Shown here in pieces: positions 16,601-24,168 of a DNA stretch of 41,126 nt. Numbering within the stretch: position 1 is the stretch's first letter; each line of letters opens with the position of its first letter. The stretch spans positions 1 to 41,126 of the IMG/VR virus record IMGVR_UViG_3300022885_000039; one strand, given 5' to 3'. Origin of the DNA: a virus. Under the pieces are notes generated by a model. That model worked only from the letters and a program-made list of their open reading frames with translations, ran no database searches and had not been told where the DNA came from. A program made the position numbers and the translations under genes.

Positions 16601-16640
16601 TCCACCAAAGAAGTTGTAAATTAGTGTAATGAAAAATTAT
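16575..16640 (-). pseudogene. HNH endonuclease C-terminal remnant D
   Basis: The minus-strand frame encodes FHYTNLQLLWWIDNLKKDDK, which aligns with FHYTNLQPLWASENLSKGDK of the intact HNH proteins A and B. The HIDH core and the whole N-terminal half are missing, and no RNA element is seen beside it. It is the tail of a former homing endonuclease gene on the same strand as, and directly upstream of, the glycosyltransferase operon. Its DNA now carries that operon's -35 and spacer. Confidence 0.75.
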
Positions 16641-16666
16641 TTTTGTATGGATATCACTCAAAAAAA

Positions 16667-16680
16667 TATAAATATAAATA
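16667..16680 (+). promoter_or_regulatory. two overlapping T4-type late boxes
   Basis: TATAAATA occurs at 16667-16674 and again at 16673-16680, ending 1 nt before the ATG at 16682. The upstream copy would start transcription at or just before the ATG. Confidence 0.55.
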
Positions 16681-16681
16681 T

Positions 16682-17545
16682 ATGATAGACAATGACGATA
16701 CAATTTTAGCCGAAGCATATTCTTCGATATTAACCGAGATGCCTATAAATTCCTTCAACCTTAAAGGTGAATGGGATAAAGATTCTAAACCGAGAGGTTA
16801 TGATAAGGCTAGTCGAGGAATATTGACCAGTGAAAAAGGTGTTGAAAAAATAAAAAATTTATGGAATAAGATCCCTGTTGATGTTGATATTTACATGGTT
16901 TCGTCGAAACATGGGTGGAAACATACAGAAGTTGGTAAAGTTGATCCTGTTTTTATTCTTGATAAATTAAAATTAGATATTCCAATCGATAACGATAATA
17001 CCACAATTTTTTATACCAATAATAAAGGGTCCGAAAAGGTTCCGACCACTGCATGGACTCTGGCTCACAGATTTGGCCATGCTCTTCGAAGAACACCCAA
17101 TTACCAAGGGAACTATGAATATACGATGATAGAAAAAGAAGTAGCACGGCTGGTATCCAGTGTCGGTAGTATGCTTTATAACATATTACATAGAATTGAT
17201 TCTCATGATTATTCACCTATAAATCGTATAAATAAAAGAGAAATTGCCAATGCTCTAGGAACATTTAAATCCGCCAGAGATAGAAAACTTAGAAATTATG
17301 AAGAATTTACCAATGAACTTATTGCTCAATATATCATTACCGGAAAAATAGAATTTAATCGAGAATTCCCAAGAATTTTACCAACGAGTTTTGCATGGGG
17401 TAATCCTAACGGGCCATATAAACAAAAAATGAACGACGATGTTGCCGAAGATTTTGAATATATAATAACACAGGCTGAAAATGATATTTACAACTCAATA
17501 GAACAATTAATTTACAGTTCTGTTGGGTCTGTTTACGTGATGTGA
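16682..17545 (+). CDS. tagged protein with a degenerate zincin-like motif
   Basis: 287 residues starting MIDNDDTILAEAYSSIL at 16682. A longer reading from 16643 begins before the late boxes and is rejected. The N-terminal 17 residues are the LxEAY helix tag, with protease-like sites LAE and LTE. Residue about 127 onward reads TTAWTLAHRFGHALRR. HRFGH resembles the HExGH zinc-protease helix, but the catalytic Glu is Arg, so hydrolysis is doubtful. A second segment, LIAQYIITGKIEF, is hydrophobic but not a membrane span. Late boxes directly upstream suggest late synthesis and possible packaging. The 3' end overlaps a convergent glycosyltransferase gene by 13 nt. Function unknown. Confidence 0.7.
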   Translation: MIDNDDTILAEAYSSILTEMPINSFNLKGEWDKDSKPRGYDKASRGILTSEKGVEKIKNLWNKIPVDVDIYMVSSKHGWKHTEVGKVDPVFILDKLKLDIPIDNDNTTIFYTNNKGSEKVPTTAWTLAHRFGHALRRTPNYQGNYEYTMIEKEVARLVSSVGSMLYNILHRIDSHDYSPINRINKREIANALGTFKSARDRKLRNYEEFTNELIAQYIITGKIEFNREFPRILPTSFAWGNPNGPYKQKMNDDVAEDFEYIITQAENDIYNSIEQLIYSSVGSVYVM

Positions 17546-18342
17546 GAAGATCTATAAAGATCTTTCATAAATTTTAAACAATCTTTTTCGTCGGTGATAG
17601 GTTCTGGTGGTCCATAACCTCGAACAACACTAAAACCATTCTTAGATATAAAATTATCTAGACCATTTTTAAAGGTTTCTTGAAAATTTTCATTCCTGAT
17701 GATACTTTGTTGGTGATCAGGCACGATGTCTTTTAAATACTTTTCGGAGTCGTGAATATCAGCAAACCATCTCCATGGTGATGTAAAACCCTTTAGACTT
17801 GCTTCGTATGTGCTATGTACGTGTTCCAGTGCATTATAGAAGGATTCATCCATTACACCAATTTCATCAAAAACAGACCTATGGTAATAACTAAAAGCTC
17901 CTAATATCTCCGAATACAAGTCGATCTCAGTTCCGTCTGGATATTTTACAGTTTTTCTAATATTCGGGGAACCGTCCAGATTTCTATTGTGGTTTCCATG
18001 CAATCCGAAATTGAAATGTTTAATCCCCGTAGATTTTGCGGTGTTTATATAAGCATCAAAAACACAAGAGTCGGTAATTTCGATATCATCTTCCATTAAG
18101 AATATATCGGTGCATCCTGAGTTCAATAGATACCGGATACCTAAATTCTTTGCCTTGGCTACTCCAATTTTACCAGATGTTCTAATAAAATGGGGTGGAT
18201 CATATGGGAGTTCAATAGTTCCATCATTAACCACAACATATTCTAATTGTTTTTCTTTACACGTTCTTAAAAGAGAATCGCTAGATTTTTTGTAGAAGAT
18301 CGGTCGATCACATGTAATAAGGACTGCCCCGATTTTGTTCAT
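17533..18342 (-). CDS. GT2-like glycosyltransferase, single domain
   Basis: 269 residues starting MNKIGAVLITCDRP at 18342. This ATG overlaps the upstream stop as ATGA; a longer reading from 18399 lies inside the upstream gene. It has VVVNDGT, TSGKIGVAKAKNLGIRYLL and the metal motif FLMEDDIEITD (about 85-95), followed by an ALEHVHSTYEASLKGF acceptor-side segment. It is the closest relative of the N-terminal domain of the 15107-16567 enzyme (same VNDGT, AKNxGI and SGCTDIF blocks). The C-terminal stretch (DEKDCLKFMKDLYRS) reappears in the degenerate 19036 paralog. It likely transfers a sugar; the acceptor is unknown. Confidence 0.78.
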   Translation of the reverse strand: MNKIGAVLITCDRPIFYKKSSDSLLRTCKEKQLEYVVVNDGTIELPYDPPHFIRTSGKIGVAKAKNLGIRYLLNSGCTDIFLMEDDIEITDSCVFDAYINTAKSTGIKHFNFGLHGNHNRNLDGSPNIRKTVKYPDGTEIDLYSEILGAFSYYHRSVFDEIGVMDESFYNALEHVHSTYEASLKGFTSPWRWFADIHDSEKYLKDIVPDHQQSIIRNENFQETFKNGLDNFISKNGFSVVRGYGPPEPITDEKDCLKFMKDLYRSSHIT

Positions 18343-19049
18343 AATGTATTTTTTATCTTGTTGGGATGTATATTTTTTAGAACGAATCCTGCATAACATT
18401 TTCCTTTGACATGATCGAATGATTCATCGACAAATACATCTTGTGATATATCAAATAATTCTAATATAGACATTTCTGCTATATTTTTATGATCTGATAA
18501 AACCATTTTAAATTTTTCCACTGGTCTAATAGTTTTAGATATGAGTATATAAATCCGATTGCCTTCGTGTTTAAACAATGTTTTACTCGTTCTAGGAGTG
18601 ATCCCAATTTTCTTAATTTTTTCTAGATTAATTGTCGGTGTGATATGATAAAAATTTATAGATGGTGGGAATTCGCCATAACGGACCGGATATTTAGGTT
18701 CTATAGTAACATCATATTCCTCTTCCACCGATTTATCATATGTTATAAAATATCCATAAAGACTTAGAATTTTATTCAGAGCATCTGTATTGGGTTTAGT
18801 TTTAAAGGTGATAAAAATACTATTAGCCTTCCCATATTTTGATGGATTGGTTGGAAATAATGGACAGTCTTCGATATATTTTACATCATTTGAATATGTT
18901 TGTGATATTTTAGATATCAATTGTTTGGAATCGTAAGAAACTATCAGACCTTCCTCCAATATATTCTTTTCTCTGGTCATAGTTTGTAAATTATTTTTAA
19001 GAATTTTATTCGCAAAATAAGTCCTTAAATTTTTATTATGATTTTGCAT
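18339..19049 (-). CDS. unknown protein with an ADP-ribosyltransferase-like segment
   Basis: 236 residues. INFYHITPTINLEKIKKIGITPRTSKTLFKHEGNRIYILIS (about 128-170) resembles the H-T-x7-I-x4-G-L-x-P core of Tpt1/KptA and other ADP-ribosyltransferase-like folds found in phages. Without a clear catalytic Glu motif this stays a guess. A possible internal start at 18980 (MTREKNILEEGL) would resemble the LxEAY tag. The gene overlaps the upstream degenerate glycosyltransferase by 14 nt and the downstream one by 4 nt, so the three are co-translated. If it is an ADP-ribosyltransferase it could modify host proteins early in infection, as T4 Alt does. Confidence 0.55.
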   Translation of the reverse strand: MQNHNKNLRTYFANKILKNNLQTMTREKNILEEGLIVSYDSKQLISKISQTYSNDVKYIEDCPLFPTNPSKYGKANSIFITFKTKPNTDALNKILSLYGYFITYDKSVEEEYDVTIEPKYPVRYGEFPPSINFYHITPTINLEKIKKIGITPRTSKTLFKHEGNRIYILISKTIRPVEKFKMVLSDHKNIAEMSILELFDISQDVFVDESFDHVKGKCYAGFVLKNIHPNKIKNTL

Positions 19050-19806
19050 AATTCGTTTGGAGGTCTCCCATAAAAATCATCAATTCATCTTTAGATGCTG
19101 ATTTTCGATCATCCATCGATGGAACATAACCATAAAGATGTTTAAAATAACCATAACTCATACCCACACTTTTATTATTTTCATCCAATATATCAGAATG
19201 ACCGATTCTTTGGTTTTCAGAATCGGTTAATTTGTAAAAATTATCCAATGTCGGAAAAAACGTTTCAGGTGGGAATATCCCAAGTTTTATAGCTCTATGT
19301 GTATAATCGAGAACATCCAAATACGAAGAATTTATAAATCGTTCATCGAAGTATCCTAAATTCCCAACAACACCAGATCTAATAAAAAGTGCTTCGGTGT
19401 TTAATTTAGTATTGACACAAAGTGACTGTCCCTTTTCTGCATCATCTAGAACCGTGGACCCTTCACCATATCCTGTTAGAAACCATGTTCCAAATGCTTC
19501 GGCAATCTTGATAGTCTTCTCGATAAAATTTGGATCGGTTACGACCACATTCGAATTGAAAATGAATAAATATTTCAACCCCAAACATCTAAAATGAGCA
19601 ATTGCATGATTACGAAGAGTTGCCATGCTGACTTGGTGAGAAATTTTCTTATCGTAAATGAATGTAGGATCAGGTGTCGTCCTGTTGGTGATAATATACG
19701 ATGATGCCTGAATTCCGGCTAACGAATTTACACATTTTTCTAAAGATTCGTTATCATAAATATCGAGAATTGCTATTCCGGTATCTATAGTTGATGGTTG
19801 TTCCAT
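19036..19806 (-). CDS. GT2-like paralog with a lost metal motif
   Basis: 256 residues. Its order of segments mirrors the 17533 protein: an N-terminal TGIAILDIYDNES strand, a SMATLRNHAIAHF helix in place of GVAKAKNLGI, and a C-terminal DELMIFMGDLQTN. Where the relatives have MDDDV or MEDDI, this protein has FNSNVVVTD, so two of the acidic residues that bind the metal-nucleotide are gone. It may be a catalytically dead partner subunit or a decaying copy. The reading frame is intact, which argues for selection. It is second in a four-gene minus-strand operon. Confidence 0.65.
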   Translation of the reverse strand: MEQPSTIDTGIAILDIYDNESLEKCVNSLAGIQASSYIITNRTTPDPTFIYDKKISHQVSMATLRNHAIAHFRCLGLKYLFIFNSNVVVTDPNFIEKTIKIAEAFGTWFLTGYGEGSTVLDDAEKGQSLCVNTKLNTEALFIRSGVVGNLGYFDERFINSSYLDVLDYTHRAIKLGIFPPETFFPTLDNFYKLTDSENQRIGHSDILDENNKSVGMSYGYFKHLYGYVPSMDDRKSASKDELMIFMGDLQTNYAKS

Positions 19807-19811
19807 AATGT

Positions 19812-20021
19812 TTAAATTCTTTCGGTTAGTTTGGTAATGCTATTAACAATTCCTTTGATTCGGATATTTTCAAGAACATAATCACATAATCGTCTATCGG
19901 TTCCTATGAATAGAGCATTTGGAGAATTGTTTATACCTTCGAATAATGTCGTGGTGCTCCCACTTTGCCTGTTGTTCCGTAAAACATCTAATAGTTGCGA
20001 TATATCATATCTATTATCCAT
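19812..20021 (-). CDS. small hypothetical protein
   Basis: 69 residues, starting MDNRYDISQLLDVLRNN, with a Ser/Thr-rich linker (RQSGSTTTLFEG) and a C-terminal helix. No known domain. It begins 9 nt below a -10-like box and is the first gene of the minus-strand operon 19812-19036-18339-17533, with a 5-nt gap to the next ATG. The middle stretch ALFIGTDRRLCDYVLENIRI could be a small alpha/beta unit. Nothing else can be said about function. Confidence 0.6.
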   Translation of the reverse strand: MDNRYDISQLLDVLRNNRQSGSTTTLFEGINNSPNALFIGTDRRLCDYVLENIRIKGIVNSITKLTERI

Positions 20022-20058
20022 ATAATAATCAATATAACACTATTTTGAATAAAATCAA
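20022..20058 (-). promoter_or_regulatory. promoter of the 20021 to 17533 operon
   Basis: On the minus strand, TTGATT (20058-20053), 16 bp, TATATT (20036-20031), 9 nt to the ATG. It diverges from the tagged-gene cluster. Confidence 0.5.
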
Positions 20059-20068
20059 ATAAATAATG

Positions 20069-20078
20069 ATAAGTATCT
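20069..20078 (+). promoter_or_regulatory. late-promoter-like box ATAAGTATCT
   Basis: ATAAGTATCT ends 2 nt before the ATG at 20081 and is a variant of the ATAAGTAATT box. It decides the start in favour of 20081 over the in-frame ATG at 20066, which lies upstream of the box. Confidence 0.45.
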
Positions 20079-20080
20079 TT

Positions 20081-20299
20081 ATGCGCGAAAAAGACACAGA
20101 CCTATTAGAAGAAGCCTATGATAAAGTTCTTGCTAAAGAAGCACTTTATCGACCCGAAATTCAAGATGCCCTTAGTCATGCACTAAGATATATCGAATCT
20201 GGTCAAAATGTTCCTGATGCTATAAAAGATGTCATCAAAGAAGATCCTTTGGCCCATAAAACACTTTTGAAAGCTATAAACGGTAGAGATTTAACATAA
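20081..20299 (+). CDS. tagged small protein 1
   Basis: 72 residues from the ATG at 20081. Residues 1-17, MREKDTDLLEEAYDKVL, are the LxEAY tag, shared almost exactly with the next two genes. The body (ALYRPEIQDALSHALRYIES, then VPDAIKDVIKEDPLAHKTLL) looks like a small helical bundle with no known family. Possible prohead-protease sites (LLE, LEE) lie in the tag. Together with the two following genes it forms a plus-strand triplet wedged between two minus-strand operons. It is possibly an internal virion protein injected with the DNA, by analogy with T4 internal proteins; this is inference. Confidence 0.7.
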   Translation: MREKDTDLLEEAYDKVLAKEALYRPEIQDALSHALRYIESGQNVPDAIKDVIKEDPLAHKTLLKAINGRDLT

Positions 20300-20654
20300 T
20301 ATTATGAGAGAAAAAGATACAGACCTATTAGAAGAAGCCTACGATAAGGTCGTAACGTCTGAAAAATTTAACGGTAGAGTCGAGACTCTACATGCAGCAA
20401 TAGATTATATCGAATCCCAGATTGCGGCTAATGGTATTCTTCCTGCCGAAGATTGGAAAGATAAATTTTCATATGGTGGGATTTCTTATGGCGACACCAA
20501 GAATTCTGATTTCGAAATCGAGACCATCAAAGGTAAAAAGACTCGTAAATATGGTCATGTGACTATTACGAGAACCGATGGAGGTGTATACGAACCAATT
20601 TTTTACGTTTTATAATATTATGAGAGAAAAAGATACAGACCTATTAGAAGAGGC
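20082..20654 (+). repeat. tag-coding DNA repeated three times
   Basis: The roughly 35-45-bp start of each small gene (from 20082, 20305 and 20621) is almost identical, differing mainly at third positions and near the end. The shared core includes ACAGACCTATTAGAAGA. Downstream bodies are unrelated, so this is a repeated 5' cassette, not a simple gene duplication. Confidence 0.75.
20304..20615 (+). CDS. tagged small protein 2
   Basis: 103 residues, ATG 4 nt after the previous stop. It has the tag MREKDTDLLEEAYDKVV followed by an unrelated body (VETLHAAIDYIESQIAANG, then a beta-rich end FEIETIKGKKTRKYGHVTITRT). The tag is conserved at the DNA level with the neighbouring genes while the bodies differ, so the tag behaves as a mobile 5' module. 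No enzyme motif is present. Its lack of a promoter of its own suggests co-transcription from the box at 20069. Confidence 0.7.
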   Translation: MREKDTDLLEEAYDKVVTSEKFNGRVETLHAAIDYIESQIAANGILPAEDWKDKFSYGGISYGDTKNSDFEIETIKGKKTRKYGHVTITRTDGGVYEPIFYVL

Positions 20655-20721
20655 ATATAATACACTATTAAGCAAAGAATCTATTATGAATCGTGGTTAT
20701 GACGGATTCTACGACGAATAA
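20620..20721 (+). CDS. 33-residue protein that is almost only tag
   Basis: The ATG at 20620 is 4 nt after the previous stop. It encodes MREKDTDLLEEAYNTLLSKE followed by 13 more residues ending YDGFYDE and a TAA at 20719-20721. The tag DNA is nearly identical to that of the two upstream genes. Either this is a real minimal packaged peptide, or it is the 5' remnant of a third tagged gene whose body was lost. The stop precedes the convergent gene 47 stop by only 3 nt. Confidence 0.55.
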   Translation: MREKDTDLLEEAYNTLLSKESIMNRGYDGFYDE

Positions 20722-20724
20722 TAT

Positions 20725-21783
20725 TTATTTCAAACTATTGAAAACATCGTTTAAATAATCTTTAAGATCTTCCTTATTGGGAGTATCCATTGCTTCAACA
20801 TAATCGTCTAGGAACTGACTCAGATCCGAAACATCCCCAACATCACCATCGGTTGGTAAAGAGTCTCCTACACTATCTAGAAGCTCGAATTCGATGGTTA
20901 AATTTTTAGGTTCATATTTCTGAATCTTACTAACCAAGATGCTATGGATGTCTGGTGTTATTTTTTGATCTACGATCAATCGGATAATATTATCGGGTAT
21001 AGAATTTTTTAATTCTTCTGCCCCTATTTTTTTCTTGGTGATATCCGATACTTTAATCTTTTTATGAACCGATGACACTTCGTTCTCGATAAAGTCGAAC
21101 GATTCATCTTCTAAATTAAATGTGTAGATCCCTCGTTCATCACCACATTCTCCAAAGTTCATCTGGAATGGACTTCCAACATACATGATTTTACCACTAC
21201 TATATTCACGGTAATCTTTCTTATGAAAATGTCCCGAAACTATGAACTTAGATTTTTTAAAAAGGTCGGCTGATTCGAATCCTTTTTCACATACATGATA
21301 ATTATTTTGATAGAAACTTTTGATATCTAAATGTGAAAAACATATATCAGATGTTGGAAAATCTTCCAACTTGGTTCCCCATGGAATAATCGAAACGACC
21401 TTATCAACAAGGGTTCCAAATAATTTGGGTTCCGAGTCTATAATGGTAATATTTTGCCATTCTTTGAATATCGATAAAGAATGTATTTCTGACGAGTCCC
21501 TATACCATGCATCATGATTTCCGGTGGAAATAATCAATTGAAATTCTTTAAACATATCAAAGAACTGTTTTGCAATATCTAAAGTCTTGACTGAAATATC
21601 AGATCGATTATGAAAAATATCTCCGGTAATCATTATTTCAGAAATTCCTAAATTCTCGAATTTATCCGATGCCCATTTTCCAAAGGTGAGGATATTATCA
21701 TGCCATAAAGTGCTATCTTGTCCATAACCAATATGGATATCGGAAAACAATCCAATTTTTTTCGACCTGAATGATTTTATCAT
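20725..21783 (-). CDS. 47: recombination nuclease subunit gp47 (Mre11/SbcD-like)
   Basis: 352 residues with the calcineurin-like phosphoesterase motifs in order: FSDIHIG (13-19), GDIFHNR (54-60), GNHDAW (88-93) and SGHFHKK (183-189). These bind two metals for 3'-5' exonuclease and hairpin opening. The acidic C-terminal tail (residues about 310-345, SVGDSLPTDGDVGDVSDL) is unusual and may contact gp46 or a partner. It partners gp46, encoded 10 kb away. It is last in the uvsY-uvsW-55-47 operon, with a 4-nt overlap to the small gene before it. Confidence 0.93.
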   Translation of the reverse strand: MIKSFRSKKIGLFSDIHIGYGQDSTLWHDNILTFGKWASDKFENLGISEIMITGDIFHNRSDISVKTLDIAKQFFDMFKEFQLIISTGNHDAWYRDSSEIHSLSIFKEWQNITIIDSEPKLFGTLVDKVVSIIPWGTKLEDFPTSDICFSHLDIKSFYQNNYHVCEKGFESADLFKKSKFIVSGHFHKKDYREYSSGKIMYVGSPFQMNFGECGDERGIYTFNLEDESFDFIENEVSSVHKKIKVSDITKKKIGAEELKNSIPDNIIRLIVDQKITPDIHSILVSKIQKYEPKNLTIEFELLDSVGDSLPTDGDVGDVSDLSQFLDDYVEAMDTPNKEDLKDYLNDVFNSLK

Positions 21784-22097
21784 TGAGCAAATAAAATATC
21801 ACCACACTTGATTGTGTATCCACCCAAGTAAAAATCTACAAAACACCTAATCTCACACGTTGCGATGGATATGGATAGATATTTGGTTTTATTTATCGAT
21901 GTTTCCAAGGTTGTCGAGTAATATAATTCTTCGAGGTATGCTATGGCTTTGACGCTACAATCGAAGTTAACAATCGGTGATTCATAACGATCTAGGAAAT
22001 CTAATAAATGTTCCCTAATATCGATGCCGGTGATACCCTTGACGTGGAATGGTTTAAATGTTTCAAAATCCATTTCTAATTCTATTTTATCTTTCAT
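21780..22097 (-). CDS. small hypothetical protein between 55 and 47
   Basis: 105 residues. Acidic N-terminus (MKDKIELEMDFETFKPF), a helix GIDIREHLLDFLDRYE, and beta strands YLSISIATCEIRCFVDFYLGG. There is no known motif; the beta-rich end suggests a small single-domain fold. It is coupled to gene 47 by an ATGA overlap and follows gene 55 by 2 nt, so it is made with the recombination and late-transcription proteins. In T4 the 47-46-55 region also holds several small accessory ORFs, but I see no clear match. Confidence 0.65.
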   Translation of the reverse strand: MKDKIELEMDFETFKPFHVKGITGIDIREHLLDFLDRYESPIVNFDCSVKAIAYLEELYYSTTLETSINKTKYLSISIATCEIRCFVDFYLGGYTIKCGDILFAQ

Positions 22098-22099
22098 AA

Positions 22100-22747
22100 T
22101 TATTGATCTGGTGTAATTCTCAGATTCTTATTCTTTACGATTGTATTATAGTTTTCCGAAAAAGTCAATAGTTCTTCTTTGTAACGATCATGGGTTTCTT
22201 GGGTGTGTTTTTCTTTTTTGATTCGGCAGATGAAAGAATTGAAGGCGATTCTTGTATAATATGAAAAAGGATTACGACCTTTAACATGTTGATATTTTTT
22301 ACCGATCAATGCTTTCATCATCTTCACCACTGCATCACCGATCATGTCGGATTTAAACGAATAGTTGATAAAGTTAGGACTAAACGAGAGTTTGTTCGCA
22401 ATCTTATCGATCATGATAGCAAGTTCATCAGATATGTGACCGCTTTCGTAATACTTCATAATTTCGTCATCAAATTCTTTAGGTTGGATATAATATTTCA
22501 ACTTTCCAGTCTTGGTTGGATCTCGTATGATATCCATTTCTTTTTCACCGATATCTTCTTCTTCATCCTCATCTAAGGGTTCTTCACCATCATCTTCTTC
22601 TTCCTCTTCTTCTTCCTTTAAATGATGAAAATCTTTATCTTCAACTTCGTGCATCATAAGATCTATCTCCATTTCATGCAGAGCTTCATCATCAAAAGTC
22701 AGATCAGATTGTTTAATTTTTCGGGGTCTTTTTTTTATTGTTGTCAT
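22100..22747 (-). CDS. 55: late-transcription sigma factor gp55
   Basis: 215 residues. Residues about 100-185 match T4 gp55: LAIMIDKIANKLSFSPNF, YSFKSDMIGDAVVKMMKAL, GRNPFSYYTRIAFNSFICRIKKEK. This is a sigma region-2-like domain that directs RNA polymerase to late promoters with the clamp as activator. The N-terminal 90 residues carry a long Glu/Asp run (about 44-70), which is longer than in T4 and may mask the domain or contact the polymerase. The gene sits in the uvsY-uvsW-55-47 operon. Its likely targets are the ATAAGTA/TATAAATA boxes described here. Confidence 0.88.
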   Translation of the reverse strand: MTTIKKRPRKIKQSDLTFDDEALHEMEIDLMMHEVEDKDFHHLKEEEEEEEDDGEEPLDEDEEEDIGEKEMDIIRDPTKTGKLKYYIQPKEFDDEIMKYYESGHISDELAIMIDKIANKLSFSPNFINYSFKSDMIGDAVVKMMKALIGKKYQHVKGRNPFSYYTRIAFNSFICRIKKEKHTQETHDRYKEELLTFSENYNTIVKNKNLRITPDQ

Positions 22748-22750
22748 AAT

Positions 22751-24166
22751 TTATAAATTTTTTTCTGTGTAAGGATACAATTCCTTCATATAAAGTTTCT
22801 TACGTTCTTCTCGATGGATATTCGCATAATGGGTATTATCAGAAATATCAAAAATTCGAGCCAATTCCTTTGTTGGGTGCAATCTAAGTGCTCTCCCAAT
22901 ACTCTGAATAATTTTTATTTTTGCTTTTCCGGCTGATGCGAAAATAATGTTGTGCAAGTTTGGAATATTAATTCCGGTAGAAAATATTTTAGTTGATGCA
23001 ATTACGATCACATCAGAACGTTCTTCCATCAATTTACGAATAGTTTCTCGATCTTCCAATTCGGTAGACCCTTGGATGAAATAAACGGGTCGATCAGTTT
23101 TTCCTTGCAATTTTTTTAAAATATTGTCACCATTTATAATGCGGTCAACCATGATCACAGTATTTGTGGACAATTTTAAAGAAAGGTTGGTGATAACGTC
23201 ATTACGTCGAGTATCATTGATCAAAAAATCCAATTCTTTAAGATATTTAGATGCAGGAGCATCTGGATCGGATGTGAAAACTTTGCGACCATGGTTTATA
23301 TTTAAAATGTAAATATGAAAATTTGATACATAATCATCATTTTTAAGTTCGTCGGTTTTTTTCTCAAATAAAACGGAACCTATCTTACCTATGATATTCC
23401 ATTGATCTATTTTTTCCGATGGCATCGTTCCGGTGAGTCCAAATTTGTAAGGTGTATCAAGAAATTTAAATATTTTATTTAATTGATTTTGTCTCCGCAA
23501 AACATGGGTTTCATCTATGATAAAAATATCAATATCAGCCATGATCGAAAGATCTGTGTTCTTTCCTACGAGATATTGCGTTCCGGCAATAATAATATTG
23601 GCATCACGATCTAATTTATTCTTCCCGGACCATTTTGTGATATCGGTAAGACCATATTCCTCAAAATCTTTCGAAGTTTGTTCAACCAATTGAAGAGTTG
23701 GAACCGTCACCATGACCTTTGCATCTGGTTTCCCAATATGTTTACGAATATTTGTGATCAATCCACCCGCTAAGAGAGTTTTTCCTCCACCAGTCCCAAC
23801 CAGAATGACCCCACTACGATGCGCAATAGCCGTTCTAATGGCTTCTGATTGAAAATCTCGGTAAGGTATCGATAGTTCGATTAATTTATCATCACCGAAC
23901 TTTAAAGCGAAATAATCTTTAACGAGCATATCAACTTTATATGAAAAACTATGAGCATCTAAAACCGATGTTACATTATCAAGCAATCCAGAGTCGAATT
24001 TACCTGTTGGGGTGATTACATAAAGTCTGGCTGATATGTAAGGTTTTTTCGATATGAATGCAGGATTTGCAACGGAAAAAGCAGATCGAACGATTGAAAT
24101 CGTATCAACATCACCAACCATCTGTAACAGATTTTTTTTCTTACCACTAAATTCGATTGTAATCAC
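22751..24166 (-). CDS. uvsW: UvsW-like SF2 DNA helicase
   Basis: 471 residues. A roughly 95-residue N-terminal region precedes the helicase core: PYRDFQSEAI (Q-like), GTGGGKT (124-130), DETH (218-221), GLTGTMPS (243-250), and QSIGRALRLH (421-430) as motif VI. UvsW unwinds R-loops and branched DNA and shifts T4 replication from origin-driven to recombination-driven. It lies directly next to uvsY, as in T4, with 2 nt between its ATG and the uvsY stop. All catalytic motifs are intact. Confidence 0.9.
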   Translation of the reverse strand: MITIEFSGKKKNLLQMVGDVDTISIVRSAFSVANPAFISKKPYISARLYVITPTGKFDSGLLDNVTSVLDAHSFSYKVDMLVKDYFALKFGDDKLIELSIPYRDFQSEAIRTAIAHRSGVILVGTGGGKTLLAGGLITNIRKHIGKPDAKVMVTVPTLQLVEQTSKDFEEYGLTDITKWSGKNKLDRDANIIIAGTQYLVGKNTDLSIMADIDIFIIDETHVLRRQNQLNKIFKFLDTPYKFGLTGTMPSEKIDQWNIIGKIGSVLFEKKTDELKNDDYVSNFHIYILNINHGRKVFTSDPDAPASKYLKELDFLINDTRRNDVITNLSLKLSTNTVIMVDRIINGDNILKKLQGKTDRPVYFIQGSTELEDRETIRKLMEERSDVIVIASTKIFSTGINIPNLHNIIFASAGKAKIKIIQSIGRALRLHPTKELARIFDISDNTHYANIHREERKKLYMKELYPYTEKNL

Positions 24167-24168
24167 GT

